DNA of 64,000 nt from Helicostylum pulchrum. Its lineage: Eukaryota; Mucoromycota; Mucoromycetes; Mucorales; Mucoraceae. The notes under the pieces were generated by a model. That model was not told the DNA's origin, did not search any database, and saw only the letters and a list, made by a program, of their open reading frames with translations. The stretch spans positions 1 through 64,000 of the forward strand of contig JAIXMO010000053.1 of NCBI GenBank assembly GCA_025677825.1, read 5' to 3'. Below are positions 47,628 to 58,603 of this stretch, piece after piece (the first letter of the stretch is position 1; every line of letters begins with the position of its first letter). The translations under genes and the position numbers were made by a program.

Positions 47628-48229
47628 CACTAATAAATATAATAGTGTTACGCTATAAAATACTCATAAAGAAAATCCAACCCTTTTTAAAAGACCTTGC
47701 ATGGTAAGACTTGGAGGGGGGGGGGGTTTGACTTTTAGCGTGTCTCAATCAATGAAATCCCCTTATTTATGTCTGGCTGATGCTTGAAACACAGGAAAAA
47801 CGCAATGTAAAAAAGAGAATCAGACTGTTAGGTGAAACACCAAGTGTACATTCTGCGAGTATAACTGAAATATGCTGCTTGTGTATCCCAAGTTGAACGA
47901 TATTATTTCCTCGACTTGATATGCGTAGCACAAATGTATTAATAAATGAGTGCTATTGTTGATACAAGCCGAACTATTTAACAAATAACCCAGCTAGCAG
48001 CATGATTCAAGCAGCTTATAGCTACAAGAATACCAGTAGACAATTTTGTATTAGATTAGGGCCCTGTTTACAATCTTTCTTTTAAAACTCTTCTCCCTGT
48101 TGTTTTGACTGGATATTCTTCTACTGATTACCAGTCATGAATAGCAACAATCAGAGACCTTTTCCTCGTCTATAAAATTGTGATATGACTGCTTGTCTGA
48201 ACATGCTTCACATTGTTCGTTCATTTCGT
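47628..48229. other. Intergenic, no gene seen
   Basis: Includes a G run near 47716-47726. No F-box continuation and no other coding signal. Confidence 0.45.
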
Positions 48230-50099
48230 ATGCCGCCAAGGTTTGGACGTGGTGAAGCCCCTCGATAACAACACAGAAGAGCAAGGCCTCGATATGATCA
48301 ACAAACCCTAAGAAGTGTCAGGCAACGACGCAATTAAAGATTTTCAGACCTGCTAGTACACCACCTTTTTAATTATTTCTAAACGTAGTACTCAAAGAGC
48401 ATGTATTGCATATTCATCAACTACAGGATCTTCAGCTCCTAGCGTGTGTCATTAGAATTCAGATTTTAATAGGAACGACAAACAATTACGAACTATATTT
48501 TTAGTGCATTTGGTCAACCCTTGGTTTGCGCCAATTTATAAATAATTTTCGGGCCATCTATTTTTTTTGTCAATGGACCTATTTATTTTCGAACTTTGAA
48601 GCAATTTTTTTTTCAATAATTTCGGGAAACAGTGTGTAAAAATGACTAAATAGATCACATGAGCAAATAGACTCCTTATTTTATTAACCTAATAAATTTT
48701 TTTTTAAACCACTTTTCTTGCTTTTTTTCTTTATGTCCGTAAGTACAAACGGATGCTGTTCTTCTTAAAGTAACCGCCGTGTTTAAGAACACTTCTTGTT
48801 ATCATCTATTAAGGATATAGTTTTGCACGAGTAATACGATTTTCCCTTTTTATTGTTTGTATTTATTAATATTGTTTTTCTTTTATACACAGTTCAAATC
48901 CTCGTCGGGGCCGGTCTTGCAAATAGTAATATGCGCGCCCCGATTATCAAATAGATGTTTATGATCGGTACTGCTTCTCCTACACCTCAAGACTTGGCGA
49001 AATTAAAGTCAGGAATGCCGCCAACCACCTTAAAGCAATTTCTTTCTACCATCTTGATTCACTTGCTAAATAAGCTTTTCAAAAGGATAACTTGACAAGG
49101 ATCAAAGACAACCTCCTCGTTGGTTCTTTTGGTCGTGTAAAGCTGGAAAATATTGTTAGCAAAATCAAACGTGATGACTGTATCACCAACAACAATGTTT
49201 TTTTTTCGTGAATACAATGGTACAAATGCTGCCAACTGTCAATAAAGTTTGTCAAAGACAATGTACAAGAAAGGAAGGTAGTTTAGAGTTAATGCTTCTT
49301 TGTTTGAAACTGAGTGGAGAACAAAAAATTGTAACAAGTTATGTTGGATTTTTTTTTCCCATGCATGATTTGGGCGAAGTAGTAATGGAGGATGATTTGA
49401 AAAAAAGCAGGTTTAATCTGCCTGTATTACAAGCTTTATTCGATGATTTAAATGGTGAGTTGCTAATCTTTTTTTTAAAAATTAACAACTCCAACAATTA
49501 CGAATGCCAAACAAAAGCACCTCAACTGTCAAAAAGACGGCCCGATGGTATGTTTAAACAGAAAAATAATAATGAAGATTTAATCACTATCAGATATATG
49601 GAAGCCAGGTCTGAATGTAGAAAAAAAGAAAAGAAGACGCCTTGAAGTGTGATCTGATAAGACTGGGGATCTCTGAGAAGAAGGCTATTGACATGCACAA
49701 ACTTCGAAATGTCTTTCCTAGTACGAGCAATTGGAACGGAATTGACGTTTTACTTAATTCAAAAAAAGACCGAAGGTGTTGGAATTAGATAGTATAAAAT
49801 TTCCAACAACAGTCAAAAAAATCCCTGCTATCTTCGGATACTTGGATAGAATTGCTGTTGTGAATATTTTTAAAAATAACATACAAAACAAAAATGTCGG
49901 TGTTCAAACTGGCCCAGTACGAAAAAGTATGCCATCACCATTAATAAACTTTTTAACTTTGAAGTGCCTCAATAATTTTAGTTATAAAAAATACGTACCA
50001 TATTTTGAGCTATATCACAATAATGAAATAAAGGAGATCATAAAAAAAAGGTGGCACTGGATTTTCTTTGTGTGTGTTTGTGTGTGTGTGGGAATATAG
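48230..50099 (+). pseudogene. Decayed copy of a multicopy fungal gene family (RPDG / KxxIDxxKLR type)
   Basis: Frames change and stop repeatedly. Pieces in order: MPPRFGRGEAPR (48230), QILVGAGLANSNMRAPIIK (48894), MFMIGTASPTPQDLAKLKSG (48957), then 49208-49645 with FFFPMHDLGEVVMEDDLKKS and LSKRRPDGMFKQKNNNEDLI. These are followed in another frame by CDLIRLGISEKKAIDMHKLR and VFPSTSNWNGID, and in a third by LELDSIKFPTTVKKIPAIF. Order and spacing parallel the gene at 54704-55927 (NKTIIDNIKRV...IYIPRTVKEFSSFL). At least two frameshifts break it. The RPDG...E..K pattern recalls a nuclease-like fold seen in repetitive Mucoralean proteins; this is from memory and unverified. A repeat fragment (48727-48805) has inserted within it. 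Confidence 0.5.
48727..48805 (-). repeat. Dispersed repeat family, inverted fragment
   Basis: The reverse complement reads like 17928-18003 of copy B: GTTCTTCTTAAAG, TTTAAGAACACTT and TATGTCCG...ACAAACGGAT correspond to its inverse. It retains the block that copy A lacks. Confidence 0.6.
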
Positions 50100-50178
50100 A
50101 TGAATTTATTTACAAAAAAAAGGGGATATTTACAATTAAGGTATATTTATATTAGTTAAGCAAGTTAATGCAAGGTAA

Positions 50179-50514
50179 TTACTGGGAAAAAGTAGCTTTG
50201 AATCTGGAGATAAAAGTAGGCTTCTGATTGATGTATGGAGGCTTTTGCCAAGGCTTCAAGTCTTCTCTCTTTTTTACCTTTTGAAGTAGATCAGGGTGGT
50301 CTTCTTCGTTATCATGATGTACGCTTGGATCGAAAATACATTCAAATGAATCTTCCAGCGTGTCTCTTTCAAAGTAAACAATGGCAGGTGGTTCTTTACT
50401 GATTTTAACACTGAGTGATTTTCTTCGGGTTTCAACCTTTTTATTATCAGGTTTCTTTTGTCTTAGCGGTGCTTCAGAAATAAGCGTTCTTAGTTGTCGA
50501 ATAAGTAGTGTCAT
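50179..50514 (-). CDS. Hypothetical basic protein (111 aa)
   Basis: Single exon, 111 codons, MTLLIRQLRTLISEAP start after a purine-rich leader. The protein is charged (KKPDNKKVETRRKSLSVKISK; FECIFDPSVHHDNEEDHPDL; KKREDLKPWQKPPYINQKPT) with no membrane segment. The basic N-terminus could form an amphipathic mitochondrial presequence, but this is speculative. Family unknown. The opposite frame (50381-50572) is less coding-like. Confidence 0.55.
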   Translation of the reverse strand: MTLLIRQLRTLISEAPLRQKKPDNKKVETRRKSLSVKISKEPPAIVYFERDTLEDSFECIFDPSVHHDNEEDHPDLLQKVKKREDLKPWQKPPYINQKPTFISRFKATFSQ

Positions 50515-50592
50515 TTTGATTAAAAAATTAAAGAAAAAAGGGAAAAGAAAAAAAAAGAGCTGTATTTCGTAGAGTATTTATACATTTGCGTC

Positions 50593-50618
50593 AAAAAAAA
50601 AAAAAAAAAAAAAAAAAA
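50593..50618. repeat. Poly(A) run of 26
   Basis: Uninterrupted A run upstream of the hypothetical gene. Likely slippage-prone. Confidence 0.9.
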
Positions 50619-50700
50619 TACAGTGTACGACCATGATTTTATTGGGCGACTATAGTAGGATTTTTAGTTAAAATAGATCTAATGACACACCACTTTAATG

Positions 50701-51848
50701 CTATAATTTTCCCACTTTAATTTCCTCATCATTTAAAAGCCCTTGAATTTCCCATGCCTGATGCTTTGAATCAATAGAAAACTCTAAATCTTCTTTTGTG
50801 ATCGAATCCCAGTACTTGTAAACCATCATTACAGCCAACAAATTAAACATGCTTCCAAAGAATAAGCCATCCAAGTAATGTTTTACTTGTTCACACAGTG
50901 CGACCGAAAAAATAAACATGACGACCAAACCTGACACAAAAAACAATATTCCAAATACAATATCACCTAATGGCCACCGGTCATCTAATGTATATGCAAC
51001 CAAAATAATTTGAGACACAGTGTATATGAAAAACATGAACCCATTAACAATAAAGTAAATGATCCACAGTGCCGTAGGTGATGTGTAACTAAATGGTCCG
51101 ACATTATTAAAAGTTGCCATCGCTATAAATCCAACTGTTAAAAAAACTACCAGTGAAGATATGCGAATAGACTAGAACAATAAAAAAAAAATTAGTCTGC
51201 TGACTTTTTGGTGTAAAATATTCTCACACCACAAAATATTTGTAGTACCAACCCATAAACTGATAGGTGTACCATCTTCCGCAAATTGAAATCCAACAAA
51301 TCCATTCAACATTAAACACCAAAAGCAGGTACTAAGTAAGCCTATATGAGCCGCTGTAAAAAACTTTTCTTACGATTAAATTAGTTACACACACGCCAAA
51401 AAAAAAAAAAAAAAAAAAGCTAGAAAAAAATAAATTATTACTGGATATAATATCGATGCCGTCGGAATGATATTGGTAACCAATAACATTTCTAAAAATA
51501 TGGTCACCAAATATAATTGAAAGAACATGGCAATTTCTTTTCTACCAACTGCTGTATATTTTGTCTTTACATGATAAGTCATAATACTCGTCATACAAAT
51601 AGCTGCTAGATCCATCATTAAAGTTGCTTTGGAATAATACTATAAATTTTAGCATCTGTAAAAAATCCTTTGTTATTTTTTATTTTACCAGGTTGAAACA
51701 CTAGAAGCCCAGCAAATTCTACGTTACGCGAATAGCACATTGGTTCAATACCATCGAACTTTCCCATTAACGGACACAGCGTTAAAGCCACTGTTTGACA
51801 AATACCATCAAACTTGAAGAACTGAAATTTAAACAAGACCATTTCCAC
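50701..51848 (-). CDS. CHS7: Chitin synthase export chaperone CHS7
   Basis: Exons 51848-51689, 51626-51442, 51363-51253 and 51171-50701 encode 308 residues. The N-terminus carries the family block [39 protein letters not shown]. Several membrane helices follow, with the signature [22 protein letters not shown] and then [18 protein letters not shown]. In yeast Chs7 is an ER chaperone that lets chitin synthase III leave the ER, so this gene supports cell-wall chitin deposition. The acceptor at 51627 restores the reading FQPATLMMDL and avoids a stop. Start could be the ATG two codons further in. Confidence 0.92.
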
Positions 51849-52138
51849 ACAAAAAGAAAAAAGTGAGAGATAGAACTTGCCTTAACTTTTAATATTCCTC
51901 TTTTTTTAATTTTCCATTTCAAATCAAACTGGTATGCTTTGACACTTTCAAAAATGGAGTTTCAAAGCCCAATTTATCAGCTCACAATTCTCTCTTTTCA
52001 CATGATTTGAAACAAACAGTAAAAACTCCACTCCAGTTTTTGCATGAATTTTACTATTTAAACTAAAAAAAAGTGTGAGAAAGTATTTTCTTCTTTTTTC
52101 CTTTATTAATATCTAAACAAATACTAAAATACACACAC
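51849..52138. promoter_or_regulatory. Divergent promoter region between CHS7 and the universal stress protein gene
   Basis: 290 bp between two divergently oriented starts. It contains A/T-rich leaders on both sides, with CACACACAC just before the stress-protein start. Confidence 0.4.
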
Positions 52139-52663
52139 ATGCCTCTCTCTATTACTGAAAAACGTCGCGTTGCTCTTGCTTATGATGGTAGCGAAGATGC
52201 CAACAAACTCTTTGACTGGGCCGTCAAGAACATTATGCGACCTGAAACCGACCACATCATCTTGTTATCTGCTGTCCATCGTAACGAAAAATCCTCTGCA
52301 TTATTCAAAAAGGACGAAAAACCCAAGGAAACTGATTTGCCCATGTTATCTACCACTGTTACCAAAGTAAACGAAGCCATCAAGGAAGTCGAAAGCCATC
52401 CTCACGGCTTAACCGCTCGTCAGCGTCTGGAAGATATGTCTGCTAAACTTCGTGAGTATAATGTGTCCAGTGAGGAACATATCCTTTGGGGTGATGCAAA
52501 GACCCTTTTGCCTCGTTATACACAAGCACATAAGGTAGATTTATTAATTGTTGGCTCTCGTGGTTTGGGCGCTGTAAAGAGTGTCTTTTTGGGCTCTGTA
52601 TCAGATTCTTGTCTTAAGGAGTGTCCTTGTCCTGTATTGGTTGTGCGTAATACCACCATTTAA
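52139..52663 (+). CDS. Universal stress protein (UspA family)
   Basis: Single exon, 174 residues, usual family length. The N-terminus RRVALAYDGSEDANKLFDWAV and the C-terminal nucleotide-binding loop VDLLIVGSRGLGAVKSVFLG, SVSDSCLKECPCPVLVV match the USP fold, including the G-x2-G-x9-G(S/T) ATP-binding pattern (GSRGLG...LGSVSD). Function: stress-linked ATP- or nucleotide-binding protein; the ligand is not shown. Codon choice is biased to C-ending codons (AAG AAC ATC), suggesting good expression. It has no intron, unlike most neighbours. Confidence 0.92.
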   Translation: MPLSITEKRRVALAYDGSEDANKLFDWAVKNIMRPETDHIILLSAVHRNEKSSALFKKDEKPKETDLPMLSTTVTKVNEAIKEVESHPHGLTARQRLEDMSAKLREYNVSSEEHILWGDAKTLLPRYTQAHKVDLLIVGSRGLGAVKSVFLGSVSDSCLKECPCPVLVVRNTTI

Positions 52664-52970
52664 AAAAAAGTCTAACAAAAAAAAAAAATTTCCCTCCTTT
52701 TATACATATTTATTTTCTCCCTTTTAATGCTACTATTCAATAAAAAAATACTCTTATTTTTGTCATTTTTTCGTTTGATTATTTGTTTGTGCATATATAT
52801 TTTTTAGCCTTTGTACAACAAACGGTATTCTATATAACTGTGATTTATACAAGGGGTACGTAAACCTGTTCCATCCGCCAAAATAATAATAAAAAAATGG
52901 CATGTTTACCCAGTTTATCGGATTTACAATCTCAAAGTTTAACTCTAAAAAACACATTACTTTTTTTTTA
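52664..52970. other. Convergent 3' region, no gene seen
   Basis: About 300 bp of AT-rich sequence between the stops of the stress-protein and MRS2 genes. Confidence 0.5.
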
Positions 52971-54304
52971 TTAAGGTTTAATCTTGGCCAAAGTTCTCAA
53001 TTTTCTTAAAGCAATAGCAAACGCACCCAAACCAGACATAAGAGCCAGCCCCGAGATAACACCAAACGCATAAGGATCATCTTCGAAATAATTCTTCAAG
53101 TTCATACCCAATAGAGCACCATAACCACTAACAACCGTTGCCGATAGCGTGATGATTGTTAACCGAATATCGTACCACATCAACGAATTCCGAGACACAT
53201 CTAGAATCAATTGCACAATTTCTTCCGTGGACCGCATATGTTGTCTAAGGGTAGATGCTTTAGCCGCAATTTCCTCTGTTTGTTTATAATACGCTTCTAA
53301 CAGCAATTCTACTTCTTCGTGGTCTTGAGGTGCACGAGGTTTACCTGCTCTTTTATCCGATAAATACATCGCCGCCAAATCGTCATCTACAATACACACA
53401 CACATATTAGCTTTTAAAAGTTTGATATTATAGTCTCATATTGCTTTTTTTTTACCGTTATCCAATACTTCTTCCAGTGCATCTCGAATAGATAAGGCAT
53501 CACGCTCAAACTTTGCCAGCTTTTTCGAATACTGTAATAAATCTCTCAACTTGTCACCGTTCATTGATTCTTCAATATCTGCTAAATCTTCTAAATCGCC
53601 TAATAATTTATTGACAGGTCCTTCTAATATATCTAATTCGGATTGCAATGATGATGTGACTGATATTAAAATAGCTTCCAGCGCTCTAAAAAAAATTAAA
53701 ATCTATGCAAAATAACATTTACAATATTCGTTTTTTTTTTTACCTAAATTCAAAAGGTAAACCGTCCTTTTGTGATTTTAACCTTTCTTGCATGTCGTAA
53801 ATAAACACACTTTGATTATAACTATCCGTTGACCCGTACGTATCAAACAAAACTACCATATCGCTCTTTAACAGGGCCTTCAAATGAGCCACATTGACAA
53901 GGATAGCTTCAGGACGTACCAAGATGGTAGGTTTCTGGTACACCGAGTAAGTGTCAATCGTTCTTAAATCACGAGGTAATAACGAATGGTGCTGACAAAA
54001 ATCTGATTTTAAAAAGTCGCCAACATTTTCTTTGACTTGTCCATAATGATCAAACTCTGTACCTGTAAAATACAAATTTATTAAAAGGGAGTTATAAAAA
54101 AGAGAGGAAATGAGAAGGGTGTAACTTACAACGTAGCTTCATTTCGGTTACTTTAGTTGGTAACGGTAAAGCGCGCTTCGTACCAATGGGTGGTCGCATC
54201 GTAGGCTTTGTCGTTGTGGTCGTCGCATACCCTTTAAATAACTTTAACGTCGGTCGAAACGTTCGACAAGGCGATAAAAAAAGTAAAGATCGGTGCATTG
54301 TCAA
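52971..54304 (-). CDS. MRS2: Mitochondrial Mg2+ transporter MRS2 (CorA superfamily)
   Basis: Exons 54304-54130, 54062-53744, 53685-53456 and 53386-52971 encode 379 residues. A basic, hydroxylated N-terminus (HRSLLFLSPCRTFRPTLKLF) is a typical mitochondrial presequence. The middle has LLPRDLRTID, FDTYGSTDSYNQSVF and long helices. Two C-terminal membrane helices flank the defining GMN motif in GALLGMNLKNYFEDDP, followed by FGVISGLALMSGLGAFAIAL. Mrs2 forms the pentameric inner-membrane channel that brings Mg2+ into the matrix. The length is slightly short of yeast Mrs2, mainly in the N-terminal domain. The ATG two codons further in is an equally possible start. Confidence 0.93.
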
Positions 54305-54641
54305 GGGAGTAATTTTTTTATCGACCTAAAAAGAAAGCAACAACAAAAAAACGAAAAAAAACAGCCTATTATTGAATTGTTCAATACCCGCTTGTCATCA
54401 ATTTGTTTTTGCTCATTGTTCAAATACCTATAAATTTAAGCTTTTTTACCTTCAAGTGTATGTGCCCTTTTTTCGTCTAATTTATTTTAACAGTATGGGA
54501 TCTTTTTGTAAGGTATAATGCCATTAGGTACTTGTAAATAGTATTAATCATTATTTTTGTGTAAGAGTAGTCAGCAGTGTAAGAGTAGTCAATAGTAGAA
54601 CCAAGAAAGAGTATTATTATGTCGAACAAGATCAAGAAGAA
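54305..54641. other. Intergenic, short duplication
   Basis: Contains a near-perfect direct duplication, GTGTAAGAGTAGTCAGCA then GTGTAAGAGTAGTCAATA (54558-54595). Otherwise AT-rich. Confidence 0.5.
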
Positions 54642-55927
54642 GTAAGAAAGGCTTTTCTTTTTTTTAAAAAAAAACTACTGCTGTTGTACTAAACTCTTTT
54701 TAGGTGGTATCAAATCAATTATTAAAATATATCAATAGTCTTAAGAAAGAGACGGACCTAGATCCATTAGAATCATCCTTTCTTGCGTAAGTAAAAAAAA
54801 AACCTTATTGTCCTTTTTTTTTTCACCTGCTAAAAAAAAAGAAAGAGTTTAGTGTCGCTAGCTCGTCTATTATTAATGTCTTGGGAAGAAAACAATGTGA
54901 ATCATACCTAGACCACGACTCATTCACAAGCACAGACCTAACCATTATGCGATCCATTCATCGTATTCCATACTTTGATTTTGATAAACATAATGAAGTA
55001 AACCACTTGATCAACCCTTTAAAAAAAGCATTTAAAATTGGGGAATTAAACCTAGTCAAAAAGACAATTCGAGACATGAAAAATGCTCACTTTTATAAGG
55101 GAACTTTATTTACTTCCGTTGAATTTAGGCTTTTGGATATATTAGAATACATGTAAGCTATAAAACAAAAGAATTGATATTACATGTAACACTTACACAC
55201 ACAAAAAGTACACAGCTTTGCTCTACAAACGAAAACAACCCAATAACTCATTGGACTCGTATTTTTGATATATTGTTCCGTGGAACCAACGTCAAGTTGA
55301 CAAAGTAAGTATTTTTTCAACAGCAAAAAAAAAAAGGACACAACTAACAAAAATACAACTTTTTAGTCGTACATCAAAAGGTAATGGCAACAAAATAACA
55401 AAGGACCGCATTCTGTTCCATTGTCACGGACAAACTGAAGGCCTCGTCGGTCGTTTCAACAACGTTGTTGAACTATCTCTTTGCGGAGTAACAGTAAGCA
55501 CGGACGAAGAAGAGCGCGAAAAGGAATTAATACTTCAAAGCCAATTAATCCTATCGAATAAAACTATAATAGACAATATAAAAAGGGTTTATGATACCTC
55601 ATGTAGCAAAAAAGATTTCTTTCCGATTGGTGTTCAAATTGTTGATTATTCAGGATACCTGTATTCAATTCGTAAATACAATGGTGTTCAGGTGGCATCG
55701 CAAGTATGTGGTAGTGACATATATATACCTCGTACCGTTAAAGAATTCTCCTCATTTTTATATAATGGTCACGTACTTGAAAAGTTATGTAGCTTAGAGG
55801 TAAAAAAAAAACCATATCTTGACCATCTTTTTTTGTTTTTTGCTTTAAACGTTTTTTTTTTATTATGTAGCGGCATTATGGGAACATGGCCATACTTGTA
55901 CGACATGCCTCTCTTGAAGAAACTTGA
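54642..55927 (+). CDS. Uncharacterised multicopy-family protein (5' end unresolved)
   Basis: Exons 54704-54786, 54853-55152, 55209-55304, 55367-55799 and 55871-55927 join in frame to about 323 residues, ending ...RHYGNMAILVRHASLEET. No ATG precedes the first exon in phase: an upstream ATG at about 54620 (MSNKIKKK) leads to a stop when spliced to it, so the beginning is missing or altered. Visible features: NPLKKAFKIGELNLVKKTIRDMK; THWTRIFDILFRGTNVKLTN; FHCHGQTEGLVGRFNNVVEL; and QSQLILSNKTIIDNIKRVYD, SIRKYNGVQVASQVCGSDIY, IPRTVKEFSSFLYNG. It shares this order with the decayed locus at 48.2-50.1 kb. No catalytic function is assigned. It could itself be a 5'-truncated copy. Confidence 0.55.
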
Positions 55928-56018
55928 AAACATGCTGCCTTTTAAAATAAAAAAAATAAAAACATAAAAATCCCTTTCTCTCTTTCTCTCTCTTTCATCT
56001 TTTTATTTTTTAAAAAAG

Positions 56019-58584
56019 ATGAGTGGTTTCTTTGGTTCCAATGACTCTAAATCAAGGTGGGGAGGTTTATTAAAGCAAGCCATCTCCAATGTAGAAACAA
56101 CTTTTGATTCATTACTTGAACAACCTCAACCTTCTTCCACCACCTCCAACAAAGGTACAACCCCTCTCTCTCTCTTTTAAAAACTTTATTTTTTATTTTA
56201 ACACGCATAATACAGATACAGAAACAGAAACTTATATGGATCCTATTAGTGGTATGGTCACTACAATTGAAAGACCAAGAACCGCTCCTCCACAACCACA
56301 ACCTACCAAAACCACCGAGAAAGTATTAGTCGAGTCTCGTTCCAGTACCGATTTATCCTCTCGTTTAGCTGCTGTAATGGAAAAGAAGAAAAACGCTGCT
56401 AGTAGGTCTGTACAGCAAAACGATACCACTGCTGTTATAGAAAAAACATTTATAGAAACTGCTGTAGTAGAAAAATTGCCTATAGAAGAAGAGACTGCCG
56501 TGGTAGAGAAACCAGTTGTAGCCGTTACTGCTGTAGTAGAAAAGAAACCAGTTGTAGCCGATACTGCTGTAGTGGAAAAGAAACCAATAAATGATACAAA
56601 AGAAGAAAATGCAGTGATTATCGAAAACGTACAACAAGCAGTAGAACCAGTTGCGGAAGAAATAGAAGTAGAAGAAACAGAAAAAGAGCCAAAAGTGGAC
56701 GAACCTGTGGTAAAAGAACCAACAGAACCACCGGCACAAGCGACAGACGAAGAACCTGTATTACCACCCGTAGCAATAAAAACAAAATTAGCTCATGATG
56801 CCAAGGATTTGATACTGGAGCAACGCGAGACCCAATTACTGCAAGCGATGGAAACCATTGCCAAGTTGCACGACCAAATGCATCAATTACAAGAAGAAAG
56901 TGACACCAAAGAGCAAGACTTAAAATCTCACATTCACCAACTGGAATCGCAAGAGAGTTCACCTGCCAACATGACCAAAACCATCAAACGATTAGAGACG
57001 ACACTAGAAGAGCTAAAAAAGCAATCAGCCGATAAAGACGAAAAGATCCTAGGTTTGATGCAAGAAGGGGAGAAATTATCCAAAGTAGAATTACGACACT
57101 CCAACCTAATTAAAAAATTGCGGCTTGAGAAGCAAGACAGCGATAAATTAACACTGGAACTACAAAAGAAATTAGAAAAGGTCACGTCGGACCTTACACA
57201 AGCTACAGAAAGGGGGACCAAGCAAAGCGAGACCGAAAAGAGGTTACAGGATTCCGTAAAGCTATTATCCGACTTGACAGAACAACAGACCAAACACATT
57301 AACCAACTTGAATCCGAAAAGATCACACGAACCAAAAAGCAAACCGAGACTGAAGTAGCCTTGAAGAACGCCTTGGATAGTATGGAAGAAGAACGTGTCA
57401 AAGCAAAATTCGACGCGGAACAAGTTAATGCAGCTGCGCTTGAAAAAGAAATAAAAGCCAATGATAGATTGCATAAAGAACTTACAAAATTAAAACAAGA
57501 TGCGGAATCCTTGGAGACAAAGTTAAGACAGGAGATGAGAGAGCTTCAAATCGTGTTGCAGACGACGGAAGAGCAAGCAGGTGTAAGAGAAGATGGCTTA
57601 AGGAAGGAAGTCAATGATTTACAAACAAAGTTGCAACGTGCCGATAGTCAAATGGTAGATATTAGCACGAGTGTAGAAGAAGCCACGGCTCCGCTGTTAA
57701 GACAGATTGAAGAGTTACAAACCCAGCATGCTATAGCTATTAAGAACAGGGATCAAACCGAGCAAAGGTAAAAGAAGAATCGTGTTTTATTTACATATAC
57801 ACGCTAATTTTTATTTGATAGTATGATTATTCGTATGCAAATTGCAGAAACGGAACATAAAAAGGCATTAGAAAAAGAAGAAAAGTTACAACTCAGTATT
57901 GACAGTTTACATCAACGATTAGAACAATCTAATTTAGACCTGGAAAAGGCACAATCCCAAGTCGACAAACTAAAGCAACAAATTGAACAGGACGAGGTCA
58001 AAATAACTCAATTAAAAGAACAAAACCAACGCCTGATATCCGAAAAGAACCAATTACTGGAACAAAAAGTCAAAGAACAAGAAGTTCTAAAGAGTCAGTA
58101 TCAACGCTTAATGAAGGAAAGATTAAACGAAGAAAAGAAACAGTTTGAATTAAAGTTAAAATCTGAAAGGTCAGCAGCAGTAGCAGCAAATGATGATAGT
58201 TCAACAAGATCAAGTTTTGACAGTAACTCAACTTCAACACCCGTCATATCTTCTATCATCACAGAGAGATTACAAGCGAATATTAGACAGTTGGAAAACC
58301 AATTAAGCTTTTATCAAACGCAGTTACAAAGTTCGTCACAGACAAGAGACGAATTATCCGACGAAATCTTATGCATGTCACAAGAACTGGACACTTTACG
58401 TAAACAGTTGAAGAAATCCAACCAAGTTGAAACCCAATACCAAGAACTAAACGCAAGATATCAAACGTTACTTGAACTACTCGGTGAACGTACTGAAGAA
58501 GTGGAAGAATTAAAAGCCGACTTGGCAGATGTCAAAGAAATGTATAAATCACAAATATTAGAATTAGTTCAGTTAAATAAATAA
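56019..58584 (+). CDS. Coiled-coil golgin of the TMF/SGM1 type
   Basis: Exons 56019-56154, 56216-57767 and 57822-58584 encode 816 residues. The N-terminus (MSGFFGSNDSKSRWGGLLKQ) is followed by a Pro/Val-rich repeat region with imperfect EKPVVAVTAVVEKKPVVADT-type units. Then long coiled coils (LEQRETQLLQAMETIAKLHD; KSQYQRLMKERLNEEKKQFE). The C-terminal block SSIITERLQANIRQLENQLS, FYQTQLQSSSQTRDELSDEI and NARYQTLLELLGERTEEVEE is the TMF-type C-terminal (TATA-modulatory factor) region that binds Rab6 on the Golgi. Yeast Sgm1 is the likely counterpart. Function: tether for retrograde vesicles. Its stop is 20 bp from that of the converging ATP10 gene. Confidence 0.88.
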
Positions 58585-58603
58585 GTTTTTTTTTTATTAT
58601 TGT

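Noticed and set aside
48885..48925. GTTCAAATCCTCGTCGGGGCC resembles the 3' half of a tRNA or a retrotransposon primer site.
   Set aside because: The T-stem has no complementary 5' arm and no A box or anticodon arm precedes it. The same bases also read as coding remnants of the adjacent pseudogene after a TACACAG acceptor.
56232..57474. Large minus-strand frames opposite the golgin gene.
   Set aside because: They arise from the biased codons (GAA, CAA, AAA) of the coiled coil on the other strand and give unlikely Phe/Ser/Cys-rich proteins.
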